Assembly: GCF_000383855.1 (NCBI RefSeq)
Contig: NZ_KB912877.1
Location: forward strand, 626,465-690,464
Reading direction: 5' to 3'
Origin: Methylobacter marinus A45
Lineage (GTDB): Bacteria > Pseudomonadota > Gammaproteobacteria > Methylococcales > Methylomonadaceae
DNA length: 64,000 nucleotides
Shown in pieces: positions 44,722-54,480 of this stretch (positions are counted from its first letter, which is position 1; the number at the start of each line of letters is the position of its first letter). The position numbers were made by a program, and so were the translations under genes. The notes beneath the pieces are model-generated. The model did no database searches, was not told the origin of the DNA, and saw only the letters and a list, made by a program, of their open reading frames with translations.

Positions 44722-45657
44722 ATGACAACTCTTATAGAAGCCGAGCATCTGCATCGCTATTACGGCAAACATTGTGCGGTACATGACGTCAGCTTTACCT
44801 TGGAAAAAGGCGAGGTACTGGGCTTTCTCGGACCCAATGGCGCCGGTAAAACGACAACCATGCAGATGCTTTGCGGCAATCTGGCGCCCAGTGCCGGTCA
44901 GATTAAAATCAACGGCTTTGATCTGCTCGACCGGCCCAAAGCAGCCAAACGGAGCCTGGGCTATTTACCCGACACGCCGCCGCTATACCGCGACTTAAGC
45001 GTGCAGGAGTTTTTGCATTATTGCGCGCAACTGCACGGCATCCCCCGAAGTTCGATAAAGCCGGCCATCGCCAAGGCTAAAGAGCGCTGCGGTCTCAATG
45101 ACGTCGCCGACCGGCTGATCACCAATCTGTCCAAAGGCTTCCAGCAGCGCGTCGGCATTGCCCAGGCCATCCTGCACAACCCGGATGTCATCATACTGGA
45201 TGAGCCGACCGTGGGCCTCGACCCTATTCAAATCCGTGAAATCCGCACGCTGATCCGCGAACTGGGCCAGGATCACGGTGTTATCCTGTCCACGCATATT
45301 CTGACCGAAGTCCAGGAATCCTGTTCGCATGTACAAATCATCCATCAGGGGCGACTGATCCTGAAAGAAACCATTGCCGGCCTTAACCGGCAAATGAATA
45401 CCGGCACGTTGCGGGCCAGTACGCGCCTCCCGCCTGATCTGGACGCGCTGATGTCGCTGCCTGGCGTGACCTCCATCGAAACCGTGACCGAACGCCAGAT
45501 CAGAATTCATCACAGCACGAACGACCACACGGCCGAGCGAATTGCCGAGACCATTGTAGCTTCAGGATGGGGTCTGCAGGAACTGACACCGATCAAACGA
45601 TCGATGGAAGATATTTTTATTACCCTGACCCAAGAACCGAAACAGATCGACTTATGA
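44722..45657 (+). CDS. ABC transporter ATP-binding protein (GldA-like)
   Basis: This is a 311-residue ATPase. Walker A is GPNGAGKTTT, the signature is LSKGFQQRVGIA, and Walker B is VIILDEPTVGLD. A C-terminal extension (about 220-311) fits the GldA/NatA class. The stop overlaps the permease start in an ATGA arrangement. With the permease and GldG-like protein downstream it forms the conserved three-gene Gld set. This set is needed for gliding in Bacteroidetes but is also widespread in non-gliding proteobacteria, where the substrate is unknown. Confidence 0.9.
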   Translation: MTTLIEAEHLHRYYGKHCAVHDVSFTLEKGEVLGFLGPNGAGKTTTMQMLCGNLAPSAGQIKINGFDLLDRPKAAKRSLGYLPDTPPLYRDLSVQEFLHYCAQLHGIPRSSIKPAIAKAKERCGLNDVADRLITNLSKGFQQRVGIAQAILHNPDVIILDEPTVGLDPIQIREIRTLIRELGQDHGVILSTHILTEVQESCSHVQIIHQGRLILKETIAGLNRQMNTGTLRASTRLPPDLDALMSLPGVTSIETVTERQIRIHHSTNDHTAERIAETIVASGWGLQELTPIKRSMEDIFITLTQEPKQIDL

Positions 45658-46406
45658 TTCTAGCTATTGCCGCGCGTGAGTTTAAAACCCTGTTTTCATC
45701 GCCGATGGCCTGGACGATATTGGCGATTCTGCAATTCATCCTCGCCTTTTTATTCTTATCGCAAGTCGAAACCTTTACCATGCTCCAGCCCAAACTGGCT
45801 GCTATCGAAGGCGCGCCGGGGCTGACCGATATCATCGTCACACCCTTGTTCGGAAACGCGGCCATTATCCTGTTGCTGGTAACCCCGCTGTTGACCATGC
45901 GCTTGATTTGTGAGGAACGAAGAAACAAAACCTTGTCATTGCTGCTTTCGGCACCTGTTTCCAACAGCGACATCATTATCGGCAAGTATCTGGGCACGCT
46001 CGGCTTATTGCTGCTGATAATCCTGCTGACCGCGCTGATGCCGTTATCCCTGCTTGCGGGCGGCGAGCTGGATTTCGGCAAACTGTTCGCCAACATACTG
46101 GCGTTACTGCTGCTGGTTTCCGCTTTCGCCGCGACCGGCCTATTTGTATCCTGCCTGGCCGGTCATCCGACCGTTGCCGCCCTGGGTACGTTCGGCTTGT
46201 TACTGGTGCTGTGGGTTCTGGACTGGACAATGGGCATGGATGACCAACGTAGCGAGTTGTTTGAATACCTGTCCCTGTTAAGGCATTTCCAGAATATTCA
46301 AACCGGCCTGGTCAGCAGCCTCGATATCAGCTATTTTCTGCTGTTTATCAGCACTTTTATCCTGCTCAGCATACGCAGACTCGATAACGACCGGTTGCAA
46401 AGATGA
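45654..46406 (+). CDS. ABC-2 family permease (GldF-like)
   Basis: This is a 250-residue permease with six predicted helices, starting MILAIAAREFKTLFSSPMAW. The hydrophobic segments include ILQFILAFLFLSQ, AAIILLLVTPLLTMRLICEE (with the RLICEERRNKT turn common to this family) and ILALLLLVSAFAATGLFVSC. The longer frame from 45567 overlaps the ATPase gene and is not needed. It should form the membrane part of the transporter with the ATPase at 44722. Confidence 0.9.
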   Translation: MILAIAAREFKTLFSSPMAWTILAILQFILAFLFLSQVETFTMLQPKLAAIEGAPGLTDIIVTPLFGNAAIILLLVTPLLTMRLICEERRNKTLSLLLSAPVSNSDIIIGKYLGTLGLLLLIILLTALMPLSLLAGGELDFGKLFANILALLLLVSAFAATGLFVSCLAGHPTVAALGTFGLLLVLWVLDWTMGMDDQRSELFEYLSLLRHFQNIQTGLVSSLDISYFLLFISTFILLSIRRLDNDRLQR

Positions 46407-47749
46407 AGATATCCCGACGCATACATCAGCGGATACGCGTGAAAAACCTGCTGCTGACCTTGATGTTGCTGGCCGCCATCGGTGGACTGGCCTGGTTAAG
46501 CACCCGCTACACCCTGGAAACCGACATAACCGCCAATGCCGGCAACACGCTGTCTCCGGCTTCGGTAAAGCTGCTTGCGTCCATGCCGGACAAACTCGCC
46601 ATCACGGTTTACATGAAAGCAGATCAGCCGATTCGCAGCCAGATCGCGCAACTGGTCGATCGTTACAAACGACATAAACCCGACCTGAGCCTCACTTTCA
46701 TAGATCCCGATACGCAACCGGAAAAGACGCGCGAGCTGAATATCGGCCCAGCCGGCGCCATTCTGATCGAATATCAGGGTCGTATCGAGAAATTAACCTT
46801 TATTGATGAATCATCCTTGACCAATGCCCTGCTGCAACTGGCCAATGCTCATGAACGCTGGATCACGTTCCTGACCGGCCATGGCGAGCGTTCGGTTGAA
46901 GGACAGGCCAATTTTGATCTGGAGCAATTCGGCAAGGAACTGGCCCGACGCAAGATCAACGCCCAAACCATTAACCTGGCCACCCTGCCGGCCATTCCCG
47001 ATAACTCGGCATTGCTGGTCATGACCGCCCCGACAGTGCCGCTGCTGGCGAACGAAACCGAGATCATCAATCGCTACATAGAGCAAGGCGGCAATCTGCT
47101 CGTGTTGGCCGATCCTGATGCCGTGCATCTCGATACCCTGGAGCAGCGCCTGGGCATACATCGACTGCCTGGCGCCATCATGGACGGCAGTACCCAGTTG
47201 TACGGCATTACCGATCCGAGTTTTGTGCTCGTGGCGGAATACGGGCCTCACGCCATCACGCAAGGTTTCCAGACCACCACGATCTATCCCGCTGCCGCGG
47301 CGCTGGAAATGGACGCGGAATCGGATTTTCAGGCCGAAGCCATACTCAGCAGCGCCCGACAGTCCTGGACAGAAACCGGCCCTGTTAAAGGAAATGTCCA
47401 ATTTGATGCCGACAGCGATGAAAAACAAGGTCCGCTGCCCGTGGCCTATGCGTTGACGCGCGCCGTCAATGAAAAAACGCAGCAACGCATTGTCGTCGTC
47501 GGGGACGGCGATTTTCTGTCCAATGCCTATATCGGCAATGTCGGCAACCTGGACATGGGGCTCAGAATGGTCAACTGGCTGATCCATGACGACCGTTTTA
47601 TCGACATTCCGGCTAAAACCGCCAGCGATAAAAGCCTGCAATTGACAGAAACATCGGTTGCCGTCATCGGCTTCGGCTTCCTGCTGGTCATACCCTTATC
47701 GTTAATGGGCACCGGATTTTTGATCTGGCGCCGACGCAAACGGCGATAA
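46403..47749 (+). CDS. GldG-like ABC transporter auxiliary protein
   Basis: This 448-residue protein has a transmembrane helix near residues 15-33 and one near 416-438 (VIGFGFLLVIPLSLMGTGFLIW). Between them is a large extracytoplasmic domain: FLTGHGERSVEG, LLVMTAPTVPLL, GGNLLVLADPDA and VVVGDGDFLSN. This is the intramembranous GldG/DUF4350 arrangement. The start overlaps the permease stop by four bases, and the three genes form one operon. Confidence 0.88.
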   Translation: MKISRRIHQRIRVKNLLLTLMLLAAIGGLAWLSTRYTLETDITANAGNTLSPASVKLLASMPDKLAITVYMKADQPIRSQIAQLVDRYKRHKPDLSLTFIDPDTQPEKTRELNIGPAGAILIEYQGRIEKLTFIDESSLTNALLQLANAHERWITFLTGHGERSVEGQANFDLEQFGKELARRKINAQTINLATLPAIPDNSALLVMTAPTVPLLANETEIINRYIEQGGNLLVLADPDAVHLDTLEQRLGIHRLPGAIMDGSTQLYGITDPSFVLVAEYGPHAITQGFQTTTIYPAAAALEMDAESDFQAEAILSSARQSWTETGPVKGNVQFDADSDEKQGPLPVAYALTRAVNEKTQQRIVVVGDGDFLSNAYIGNVGNLDMGLRMVNWLIHDDRFIDIPAKTASDKSLQLTETSVAVIGFGFLLVIPLSLMGTGFLIWRRRKRR

Positions 47750-47777
47750 ATATAAAATTTCAATAGATTGATCAGCA

Positions 47778-47865
47778 AACCACGGAAAACACGCGACTCA
47801 TGAACGACGGCATGAATTGCCGGGCAAAACCAAATAAATTCATGTCCTCCGTGTGCTTCGTGGTT
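47778..47865. repeat. Imperfect inverted repeat of the CCACGAAGGACACGAAG type
   Basis: AACCACGGAAAACACG on the left and the reverse complement of CGTGTGCTTCGTGGTT on the right form an imperfect palindrome spanning most of the 160-base gap between the gldG-like gene and mutM. The same repeat unit occurs inside 4002-4151 and 24606-24890. Confidence 0.6.
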
Positions 47866-47910
47866 TTATGCTTTAAGCACCATTACCTTTGACTCCTTGG
47901 CTTTACTTTC

Positions 47911-48726
47911 ATGCCCGAATTACCCGAAGTTGAAACGACCCGACGCGGCATAGCGCCTTATATTGAAGGACAAACGGTCAGACGCGTCATTATCCGCCAA
48001 CCCAGCCTCCGCTGGCCGGTGCCGGAAAATCTCGATCAAATCTTGAAAGGCCGGCGCATACAAGCCGTTTGCAGAAGAGCGAAGTATCTGCTGCTTGCCA
48101 CCGATGCCGGCACGTTGCTGCTGCATTTGGGCATGTCCGGCAGTTTGAGGATCATTGCCAACGGCCAGATCACCGGCAAACATGACCATATCGATTTTAT
48201 TTTTGATGACAATATCATCCTGCGCTTCAACGATCCGCGCCGGTTTGGCGCGGTGTTATGGACATCGGCGCCGGCCGAACAACATCCGCTGCTCAAAAAC
48301 CTCGGCCCCGAACCATTGCTGGCGGATTTCAGCGGCGAGTTGCTCTATAAATTGTCCAGAAACAAAAAAATGGCGGTCAAGTCATTCATTATGGACAGCC
48401 ACATAGTGGTTGGCGTCGGCAATATCTACGCCAATGAAGCCTTGTTCATGGCCGGCATACACCCCGCACGTCAAGCGGGCAAAATTGCCCTGTCCCGTTA
48501 TCAGAAACTGGCCGACTGTATTCGTATGATCCTGCATCAGGCTATCGCACAAGGCGGCACGACATTGCGCGACTTTGTCAACGAAGCCGGAAAACCGGGC
48601 TATTTCCAGCAACAGCTCAATGTCTACGGCCGGACTGGACTGCCTTGCCCCCGCTGCCGACAGACTTTAAAGGAAATCAGGTTATCCAATCGTTCAACGG
48701 TATTTTGCGGCGATTGTCAGCGGTAA
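47911..48726 (+). CDS. mutM: Formamidopyrimidine-DNA glycosylase
   Basis: This is a 271-residue base-excision repair enzyme. The mature N-terminus [12 protein letters not shown] contains the catalytic Pro and Glu. [12 protein letters not shown] and the [10 protein letters not shown] strand follow, then the helix-two-turn-helix [11 protein letters not shown]-terminal zinc finger, CPRCRQTL with CGDCQR, is complete. It removes 8-oxoguanine and ring-opened purines and has lyase activity. Length and order are standard. Confidence 0.97.
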   Translation: MPELPEVETTRRGIAPYIEGQTVRRVIIRQPSLRWPVPENLDQILKGRRIQAVCRRAKYLLLATDAGTLLLHLGMSGSLRIIANGQITGKHDHIDFIFDDNIILRFNDPRRFGAVLWTSAPAEQHPLLKNLGPEPLLADFSGELLYKLSRNKKMAVKSFIMDSHIVVGVGNIYANEALFMAGIHPARQAGKIALSRYQKLADCIRMILHQAIAQGGTTLRDFVNEAGKPGYFQQQLNVYGRTGLPCPRCRQTLKEIRLSNRSTVFCGDCQR

Positions 48727-49007
48727 TGGTAAGGTGCACTTCTACTTCCAACATGAGCGGCTTGACTCGAAAATTTACGAACGCTATCCCGAATTTCACC
48801 CACTTTGAATCGAATCAATTAAGGCTGGTTAATGTCCGCATCTGTCGAATATCTTCGTAGCGGCGCGGTAATATCGTCAAATTCAGGCATGGAAATACTT
48901 GTCGAACCGTAAGTGTCCGGCAGATTGTTGCCGGTATTTAACTGAAACGAACCGGCCATACCGATAAATTTGCTTTATCCCTGTTAATCCTTATAATTGC
49001 CGCCTGC
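48727..49007. other. Intergenic region upstream of the cobalamin riboswitch
   Basis: These roughly 280 bases between mutM and the riboswitch contain no open frame that resembles a protein. The btuB promoter should lie in the last part, but no motif was recognised. Confidence 0.4.
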
Positions 49008-49192
49008 TTTCAGGTTCCATCGGTTTTTTGCCGATGGTTAAACGGGAAGTCGGTCAGGTTATGCCAATGCCGACGCTGCCCCCGCAACGGTAGATAAGTG
49101 AAAGAATCGTTAATATGCCACTGTGTCATGCATGGGAAGGTGACGATTCAGGCTCTCGCCACTTATAAGCCCGGAGACCGGCCCGAAAGTAT
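49008..49192 (+). promoter_or_regulatory. Cobalamin (adenosylcobalamin) riboswitch
   Basis: The leader of btuB carries the class signature in order: a P2-type stem around CAGGTTCCATCGG, GGGAAGTCGGT, GACGCTGCCCCCGCAACGGTA, and the B12 box AAGCCCGGAGACCGGCC near 49167-49183. The consensus AGYCMGGAGACCKGCC is met. A hairpin-rich stretch (49203-49232, ACAGCGGAGGGCTGT and CTGTCTGCGAAAAAGACAG) follows as a likely expression platform. Ligand binding would lower expression of the B12 uptake genes. Confidence 0.93.
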
Positions 49193-49304
49193 TATTCGGA
49201 ACAGCGGAGGGCTGTCTGCGAAAAAGACAGCATATCTTCGTCGTCTTCTTTTTGTCCTCCGTTGTTATTACACAACCTTTATGCGCGGGCGGCGCAGAGG
49301 ACAC

Positions 49305-51143
49305 ATGCGAAAATTCATAGTCAGTTCATTATTGTTGGCCGGTTTTAACAGCTCTGTACAGGCTCGGGAAACTCAGGCTGACGAATCGCTCAATTTACCC
49401 GAAATGGTCGTGACGGCCACACGAACGGAAACCCCGAAAAACCAGTTGGCGGCTTCGGCAACCGTTTATTCCCGAACCGATATCGAACGTCTGCAATCCA
49501 AAACCCTGCCGGAACTGTTGCGGCACACGACCGGTATCGATATGACGCAAAGCGGTTACGGTCAAAACACCAGCGTTTACATGCGCGGCACCAATTCCGA
49601 TCACGTACTGGTCCTGGTCGACGGCATTAAAGTCGGCTCGGCGACCTTGGGCACGACACCGTTTCAGTTTATTCCCATCGACCAGATCGAGCGCGTGGAA
49701 ATCATCAAAGGCCCGCAATCGAGCCTGTACGGTTCGGAAGCGATAGGCGGCGTCATCCAGATTTTTACCCGCAAAGGCGGTCAGGAAGAAAAACCCAGTT
49801 TCAGCGTGGATGCCGGCGGCGGATCATACGATACCATCAAGACCTCCGGCACGGTCAGCGGCAAATGGAAAAACAGTTGGTACAGCCTGGGTGCATCGCA
49901 TTTCAATTCCCAGGGCTTCGATAACCGCGAGCCGGTCCCGGGACGTTTCGGCCTCGACCAGCCCGACAAGGACGGTTACCGCAACACGGGCTTGAACGCC
50001 AGGCTCGGCTACCGTTTCGACAATAATGCCGAACTGGAAGCCTTTTTCATGCGCGCCGAAGGCAAAAACGAATACGACGGCAACTTCCAGAACAAAACCA
50101 AATTCGTTGACCAGGTGGTCGGCACATCAGCCAGCATGGATCTACTGGATAACTGGCGGTCAACGCTGCGCCTGGGCCAAAGCCGTGATGACAGCGACCA
50201 GTTTGCACCCGACGGTTCATTCGCCAGCCGCTTCAATACGACGCGCTGGAACACCACCTGGCTGAACGAATTCACACTGTCCGACGACCACCGACTGATT
50301 GCCGGCACGGATTACCGCGTCGATGAAGTGGAAAGCACGACGTCTTACAAAGAGATATCGCGCTACGATATCGGCATATTCACGGAATTGCACAGCCGCT
50401 TACTGGACAGTCATTTTATCAATGCCTCTTTACGCTGGGATGAAAACGAGGCTTTCGGTGACTATGTCACCGGCAATTTCGGCTGGCGCTTTAACTCGGA
50501 CTACGGCATCAGTACCTTCGCCAGCTTCGGCAACGCCTTCAAGGCGCCGACCTTTAACGATCTCTATTTTCCGAATTTCGGCAACGCCAGCCTGAAACCG
50601 GAAAAATCGACTACTTTTGAGACAGGGCTTGCCGGCGACCATTGGCTACAATGGGAAGTGCGGGCTTATCACACCAATATCGACAACCTGATCACGCCGG
50701 TCACGAATCCGGTCACGTTTGATTTGAGCGCGGAAAACGTCGGCAAGGCTCAAATCGACGGCATTGAAATCCAAATCAGCAAGCAGTGGCGAGGCTGGGA
50801 CGGCAAACTGGGACTCGACCTGTTAAGCCCCAAAAACCGCGAAACCAATGCCCGCCTGCCGCGCCGCGCCGAGAAAACCCTGTCGTTTGATCTGTCCAGG
50901 TCATTCGGATCATTGGATCTGGGCACGCATGTCCTGGCCCAAGGCGACCGCTTCGATGAAGCTCGCAACCAGACCAAAGTGGCCGGTTACGTCACCGTCG
51001 ACCTGCGGTCAGCCTATCATTTCAATAAAAACTGGATATTGAGCGCGCAACTCAATAACCTGCTGGATAAAAACTATCAGACAATTAATACTTACAACAC
51101 CGCGGACAGGAACTTCTTCCTCGCTATTCATTATAATAATTGA
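49305..51143 (+). CDS. btuB: TonB-dependent vitamin B12 receptor BtuB
   Basis: This is a 612-residue outer-membrane receptor with a signal peptide ending near SSVQA. It has a TonB box-like ESLNLPEMVVTATRTET and a plug domain with VYMRGTNSDHVLVLVDGIK and VEIIKGPQSSLYGSEAIGG. A 22-strand barrel follows, ending NNLLDKNYQTINTY and a final aromatic-rich strand. The frame is open from 49098, but that part is the riboswitch. ATG 49305 has AGAGGA upstream and starts the signal peptide. It imports cobalamins across the outer membrane. Confidence 0.95.
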   Translation: MRKFIVSSLLLAGFNSSVQARETQADESLNLPEMVVTATRTETPKNQLAASATVYSRTDIERLQSKTLPELLRHTTGIDMTQSGYGQNTSVYMRGTNSDHVLVLVDGIKVGSATLGTTPFQFIPIDQIERVEIIKGPQSSLYGSEAIGGVIQIFTRKGGQEEKPSFSVDAGGGSYDTIKTSGTVSGKWKNSWYSLGASHFNSQGFDNREPVPGRFGLDQPDKDGYRNTGLNARLGYRFDNNAELEAFFMRAEGKNEYDGNFQNKTKFVDQVVGTSASMDLLDNWRSTLRLGQSRDDSDQFAPDGSFASRFNTTRWNTTWLNEFTLSDDHRLIAGTDYRVDEVESTTSYKEISRYDIGIFTELHSRLLDSHFINASLRWDENEAFGDYVTGNFGWRFNSDYGISTFASFGNAFKAPTFNDLYFPNFGNASLKPEKSTTFETGLAGDHWLQWEVRAYHTNIDNLITPVTNPVTFDLSAENVGKAQIDGIEIQISKQWRGWDGKLGLDLLSPKNRETNARLPRRAEKTLSFDLSRSFGSLDLGTHVLAQGDRFDEARNQTKVAGYVTVDLRSAYHFNKNWILSAQLNNLLDKNYQTINTYNTADRNFFLAIHYNN

Positions 51144-51190
51144 CCCTACATCGCTGGACTTTAATCACTAACCCATTTGGAGATAACAAT

Positions 51191-51760
51191 ATGAATATAA
51201 AACAATGGCTGCAAGTCGAGTATTTGCCGATTCCGCTGATCGCTATCATGGCGCTGACGCGCTTTCATCATTTCGGCGATGTTCTGCATCTGCCCGATGC
51301 CTCGCTGGCGGTTTTCTTCTTCGCCGGCTTTTACCGCAAAAAAGCCTTATTCGCCTTTTTGTTATTACTGGCCGGCTTGATCGATTATGTCGCGATCGCA
51401 AACGGCACCAGCGCCTGGTGCGTGTCCCCTGCCTATGTATTTCTGGTTCCGACCTATGCGGTCATGTGGTTGGCGGGCCGTTACTGCTCGAAGTTCAAAT
51501 CATTTAACGCACCCGAACTGGCCATCTCGGTCGGTCTGATGGCACTGGCCACCTCAGTTGCATTCGTCATCTCGAACGGCAGTTTCTATCTATTTTCAGG
51601 ACGTTATACGGATTTGTCATGGGCGCAATACGTTGCTCGCGTGGCACAGTATTATCCGCCTTATGTAGGCTTCGCCATGGTTTATGGATTAGCCGGTTAC
51701 CTGATTATCAAGCTATTGAAATCAATGCCTGACTTACAGGCAGCACATAAAGAAGTTTGA
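51191..51760 (+). CDS. btuM: BtuM-like cobalamin transporter (solitary ECF S-component type)
   Basis: This is a 189-residue inner-membrane protein with six or so helices, starting after a TTGGAG ribosome-binding site. It has the motif MALTRFHHFGDVLHLPDASLA near residues 20-40 and a single Cys at 77 in GTSAWCVSPAY. BtuM proteins of this size carry one conserved Cys at about this position that coordinates cobalt and removes the cyano group of cobalamin. The position directly downstream of btuB and the riboswitch supports the call. There are no ECF ATPase or T-component genes nearby, consistent with solitary function. Confidence 0.72.
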   Translation: MNIKQWLQVEYLPIPLIAIMALTRFHHFGDVLHLPDASLAVFFFAGFYRKKALFAFLLLLAGLIDYVAIANGTSAWCVSPAYVFLVPTYAVMWLAGRYCSKFKSFNAPELAISVGLMALATSVAFVISNGSFYLFSGRYTDLSWAQYVARVAQYYPPYVGFAMVYGLAGYLIIKLLKSMPDLQAAHKEV

Positions 51761-51769
51761 AGCTGTTTC

Positions 51770-51794
51770 CACAGAGGGCTTTAAGCCCTCTGTG
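51770..51794. terminator. Bidirectional hairpin between convergent btuM and rsfS
   Basis: CACAGAGGGCTTAAGCCCTCTGTG-type palindrome (stem about 11 bases) lies between the two convergent genes. A T-rich tail is weak on either side. It is the only candidate terminator there. Confidence 0.6.
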
Positions 51795-51818
51795 CCACTA
51801 ATGTTCTGCCCGTACCAA

Positions 51819-52160
51819 TCAGACTACTTCTTTGGCCCGGTCAACCGACCACAATTTTTCCAGTTGATAAAACTCGCGTGCCTGGGCCGTCATCACATGA
51901 ACGATGACATCGCCCAGATCCAGCAATACCCAGTCAGCGCCTTGGTCGCCTTCGATGCCGAGCGGTCTAAAACCGCTCTCTTTGACTTTTTCCGATACGT
52001 ACTCGCATAAGGACCGAACATGACGATCGGAAGTACCGGTAGCGATAACCATATAATCGGTAAAACTGGTTTTACCCCTGACATCTATTGTGGTGATGTA
52101 TTGTCCTTTGCGTTCATCCAAAACGGTCTGGACAATATTTAATAACTCATCTGTTCGCAT
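51819..52160 (-). CDS. rsfS: Ribosome silencing factor RsfS
   Basis: This 113-residue protein has the RsfS/DUF143 core: DVRGKTSFTDYMVIATGTSDRHVRSL, then GDQGADWVLLDLGDVIVHVM and FYQLEKLW. RsfS binds ribosomal protein L14 and blocks 30S joining in starvation. The gene lies downstream of nadD, as in most gammaproteobacteria, with 32 bases between. The length is standard. Confidence 0.96.
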   Translation of the reverse strand: MRTDELLNIVQTVLDERKGQYITTIDVRGKTSFTDYMVIATGTSDRHVRSLCEYVSEKVKESGFRPLGIEGDQGADWVLLDLGDVIVHVMTAQAREFYQLEKLWSVDRAKEVV

Positions 52161-52192
52161 TCAAATTCCTATAGTCAATAAATTATGAGAGC

Positions 52193-52813
52193 TTAACTCT
52201 CGTAAAGCTTATGTTGCTTAATGTATTCTATGACAGCATCAGGCAATAAAAAACCCGGATTGTGTTTTTCCGCAATCATTTGTCTGATAGCCGTTGCCGA
52301 GATTTCAAGCTGTGTAACTGGCTGAAAGAATAATTTGCCGGCCGGCGCCTGCGTGAGCTCGCTTATCCCGTTAGCCTTTTTGGCCGCGAAATAGCCGTCA
52401 AGTTCCTGTAATTGAACCCCTGGCCGCGTCATGACGACGATATGCGCATAATCGAACAACTGCTGCCAGCAATGCCAGTTGGTCAGATTTTTAAACGCAT
52501 CGGCCCCGACAAACAGTATTAAAGTCTGTTCGGGGAATTCCAGCCTGAAGGATTTTAGCGTATCGATCATATAGGACCGACCCGCCCTGTCCAGTTCCCG
52601 GGTATCGATGACAAAGCCGGACTGATTTTGAATAGCCAGTTCCAGCATCCGCACGCGCATCAGCGCCGTGGCGGCTGGTTGTTCGCGATGGGGGGGATGG
52701 GCGCTGGGCAACAAGCGGATCTCGGTCAACCCGAAAACTTCCTTGACTTCCAGCGCCGGGCGCAGATGACCGTAGTGCACCGGATCGAACGTGCCGCCCA
52801 AAATACCGATCAT
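52193..52813 (-). CDS. nadD: Nicotinate-nucleotide adenylyltransferase
   Basis: This 206-residue enzyme has the nucleotidyltransferase motif GGTFDPVHYGHLR at the start and the ISATAIRQMI motif near residue 170. It makes nicotinate adenine dinucleotide in NAD synthesis. The start codon directly follows the proA stop (TAA-ATG), indicating translational coupling. The order proA-nadD-rsfS is conserved in gammaproteobacteria. Confidence 0.96.
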   Translation of the reverse strand: MIGILGGTFDPVHYGHLRPALEVKEVFGLTEIRLLPSAHPPHREQPAATALMRVRMLELAIQNQSGFVIDTRELDRAGRSYMIDTLKSFRLEFPEQTLILFVGADAFKNLTNWHCWQQLFDYAHIVVMTRPGVQLQELDGYFAAKKANGISELTQAPAGKLFFQPVTQLEISATAIRQMIAEKHNPGFLLPDAVIEYIKQHKLYES

Positions 52814-54070
52814 TTATTGCCGGATATGGCCATCGCCGAGCACAATGTATTTCAGCGAGGTCAGGCCCTTCAAACCGACCGGGCCGCGTGCGTGCAGTTT
52901 GTCAGTGCTGATGCCGATCTCGGCGCCCAAGCCATATTCAAAGCCGTCGGCAAAACGCGTCGAGGCATTGACCATGACCGAACTGGAATCGACTTCCCTC
53001 AGGAAGCGTCGGGCCAGCGTGTAGTCTTCCGTGACAATGGCTTCGGTATGGCCGGAACTGTACCGATGGATATGCTCCATGGCCTGATCCGGCCCATCGA
53101 CAATCCGGATCGATAAAACCGGCGCCAGGTATTCGCTGCGCCAGTCTTCCTCGGTTGCTCTTTTGCACCCTGGAATCAGGGAGCAGGTTTTCAGGCAGCC
53201 GCGCAATTCCACGCCTTTTTCCTCATATTCCCTGGCCAGTCTCGGCAATACTTTCGCGGCAATGCCTTCGGCCACCAGCAATGTTTCCATGGCATTACAA
53301 ACCCCGTAACGATGGGTTTTGGCATTAACGGCTATGTTAATGGCCTTATCCATATCGGCTTTATCGTCGATATAGACATGGCAAATGCCATCCAGGTGCT
53401 TGATCACAGGGATCGTGGCCTCCTTGGAAATACGCTCGATCAGGCTTTTGCCTCCACGCGGCACGATCACATCCACGTACCGGTCCATCGTGATCAATTC
53501 GCCGACGGCCGCGCGGTCCGCAGTCGCCACACATTGCACCGCCTCCACCGGTAAGCCGGTCTCCGCCAGACCTTTGGTGATACAGGCTGCGATCGCCTGA
53601 TTGGAATGCAGCGCTTCCGAGCCGCCTCGTAGAATACAGGCATTGCCCGATTTAAGGCACAAGGCCGCGGCATCAACCGTCACATTGGGACGAGACTCGT
53701 AAATAATGCCGATCACGCCCAACGGCACGCGCATTTGCCCGACCTGTATGCCGCTGGGCCGGTAACTTAAATCGCTGATTTCACCGACCGGATCAGGCAA
53801 GGCGGCCACCTGTTTCAGACCTTCGATCATCGCCTGGATGCGCGCCGGTGTTAAGGCCAGCCTGTCCAGCGATGCCGCATCCAGACCGTTTTGCCTGCCG
53901 GCCTCCAGATCCTTGGCGTTTTCCGCAATCAGCATGTCTCGATCGGCTTCGATGATTTCCGCTATTTTCAGTAAAGCCTGATCTTTCTTGTACGATTCGG
54001 TTCGACTGATTTCTCTCCCCGCTGCCCTGGCGTTAAGGCCCAGACTGCTCATATATTGTTTGATTTCCAT
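52814..54070 (-). CDS. proA: Glutamate-5-semialdehyde dehydrogenase (gamma-glutamyl phosphate reductase)
   Basis: This is a 418-residue NADPH-dependent enzyme of proline synthesis. It has [33 protein letters not shown] and the catalytic Cys in [14 protein letters not shown]. It reduces glutamyl-5-phosphate to the semialdehyde. The partner proB is not in the window. It is the first gene of proA-nadD-rsfS. Confidence 0.96.
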   Translation of the reverse strand: MEIKQYMSSLGLNARAAGREISRTESYKKDQALLKIAEIIEADRDMLIAENAKDLEAGRQNGLDAASLDRLALTPARIQAMIEGLKQVAALPDPVGEISDLSYRPSGIQVGQMRVPLGVIGIIYESRPNVTVDAAALCLKSGNACILRGGSEALHSNQAIAACITKGLAETGLPVEAVQCVATADRAAVGELITMDRYVDVIVPRGGKSLIERISKEATIPVIKHLDGICHVYIDDKADMDKAINIAVNAKTHRYGVCNAMETLLVAEGIAAKVLPRLAREYEEKGVELRGCLKTCSLIPGCKRATEEDWRSEYLAPVLSIRIVDGPDQAMEHIHRYSSGHTEAIVTEDYTLARRFLREVDSSSVMVNASTRFADGFEYGLGAEIGISTDKLHARGPVGLKGLTSLKYIVLGDGHIRQ

Positions 54071-54317
54071 GATTCTCTCTCAAACGGATCTAAATTAACT
54101 TTCCATTATAAATCGATTCCATGCCCATTGACAGTAAGCATTTCTACTTAGTTATTTCTTATTTTTCAAACAGATAAATTAAAAATTGACTTTTCATCCG
54201 TTTCATCATTACATTCGGAATTGTCAGTCTCGACAAGCATCCGCTCCATCCGCCGGATCGGCCGAACCTCCGGCATCGCTCTAGAAGCAATAACAATAAA
54301 AAAATCGAGGAGAAGCT

Positions 54318-54470
54318 ATGACTCAATTAAGCGAAGAAGAACGCGAAAAAATCATCAAGAGCCCGCCTGTTGGCACCTGGGCTCTGATGCTAATGGTTGG
54401 CGCCGGCATGGTTGCCGCCTGGCTGTTTCTCTATTACGGCGTATTTCTGCCGCGTGGTGCTATAGACTAA
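54318..54470 (+). CDS. Small single-helix cytochrome oxidase subunit (ba3 subunit IIa-like)
   Basis: This 50-residue protein starts MTQLSEEEREKIIKS and has a single transmembrane helix, ALMLMVGAGMVAAWLFLYYGVF. A strong GAGGAGAAG ribosome-binding site precedes the ATG at 54318. It is ten bases upstream of the subunit II gene, in the position of the small subunit IIa (CbaD-like) of ba3-type oxidases. Homology is inferred from position and shape only, as the sequence is too short for a motif. Confidence 0.75.
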   Translation: MTQLSEEEREKIIKSPPVGTWALMLMVGAGMVAAWLFLYYGVFLPRGAID

Positions 54471-54480
54471 AGGGGACCTT

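Noticed and set aside
46811-47641. Minus-strand 276-codon open frame
   Set aside because: It is antisense to the GldG-like gene, which continues an operon with overlapping starts. The antisense frame shows no recognisable motif.
49098-49304. N-terminal extension of the btuB frame
   Set aside because: This segment is the cobalamin riboswitch and its expression platform. The signal peptide begins at ATG 49305.
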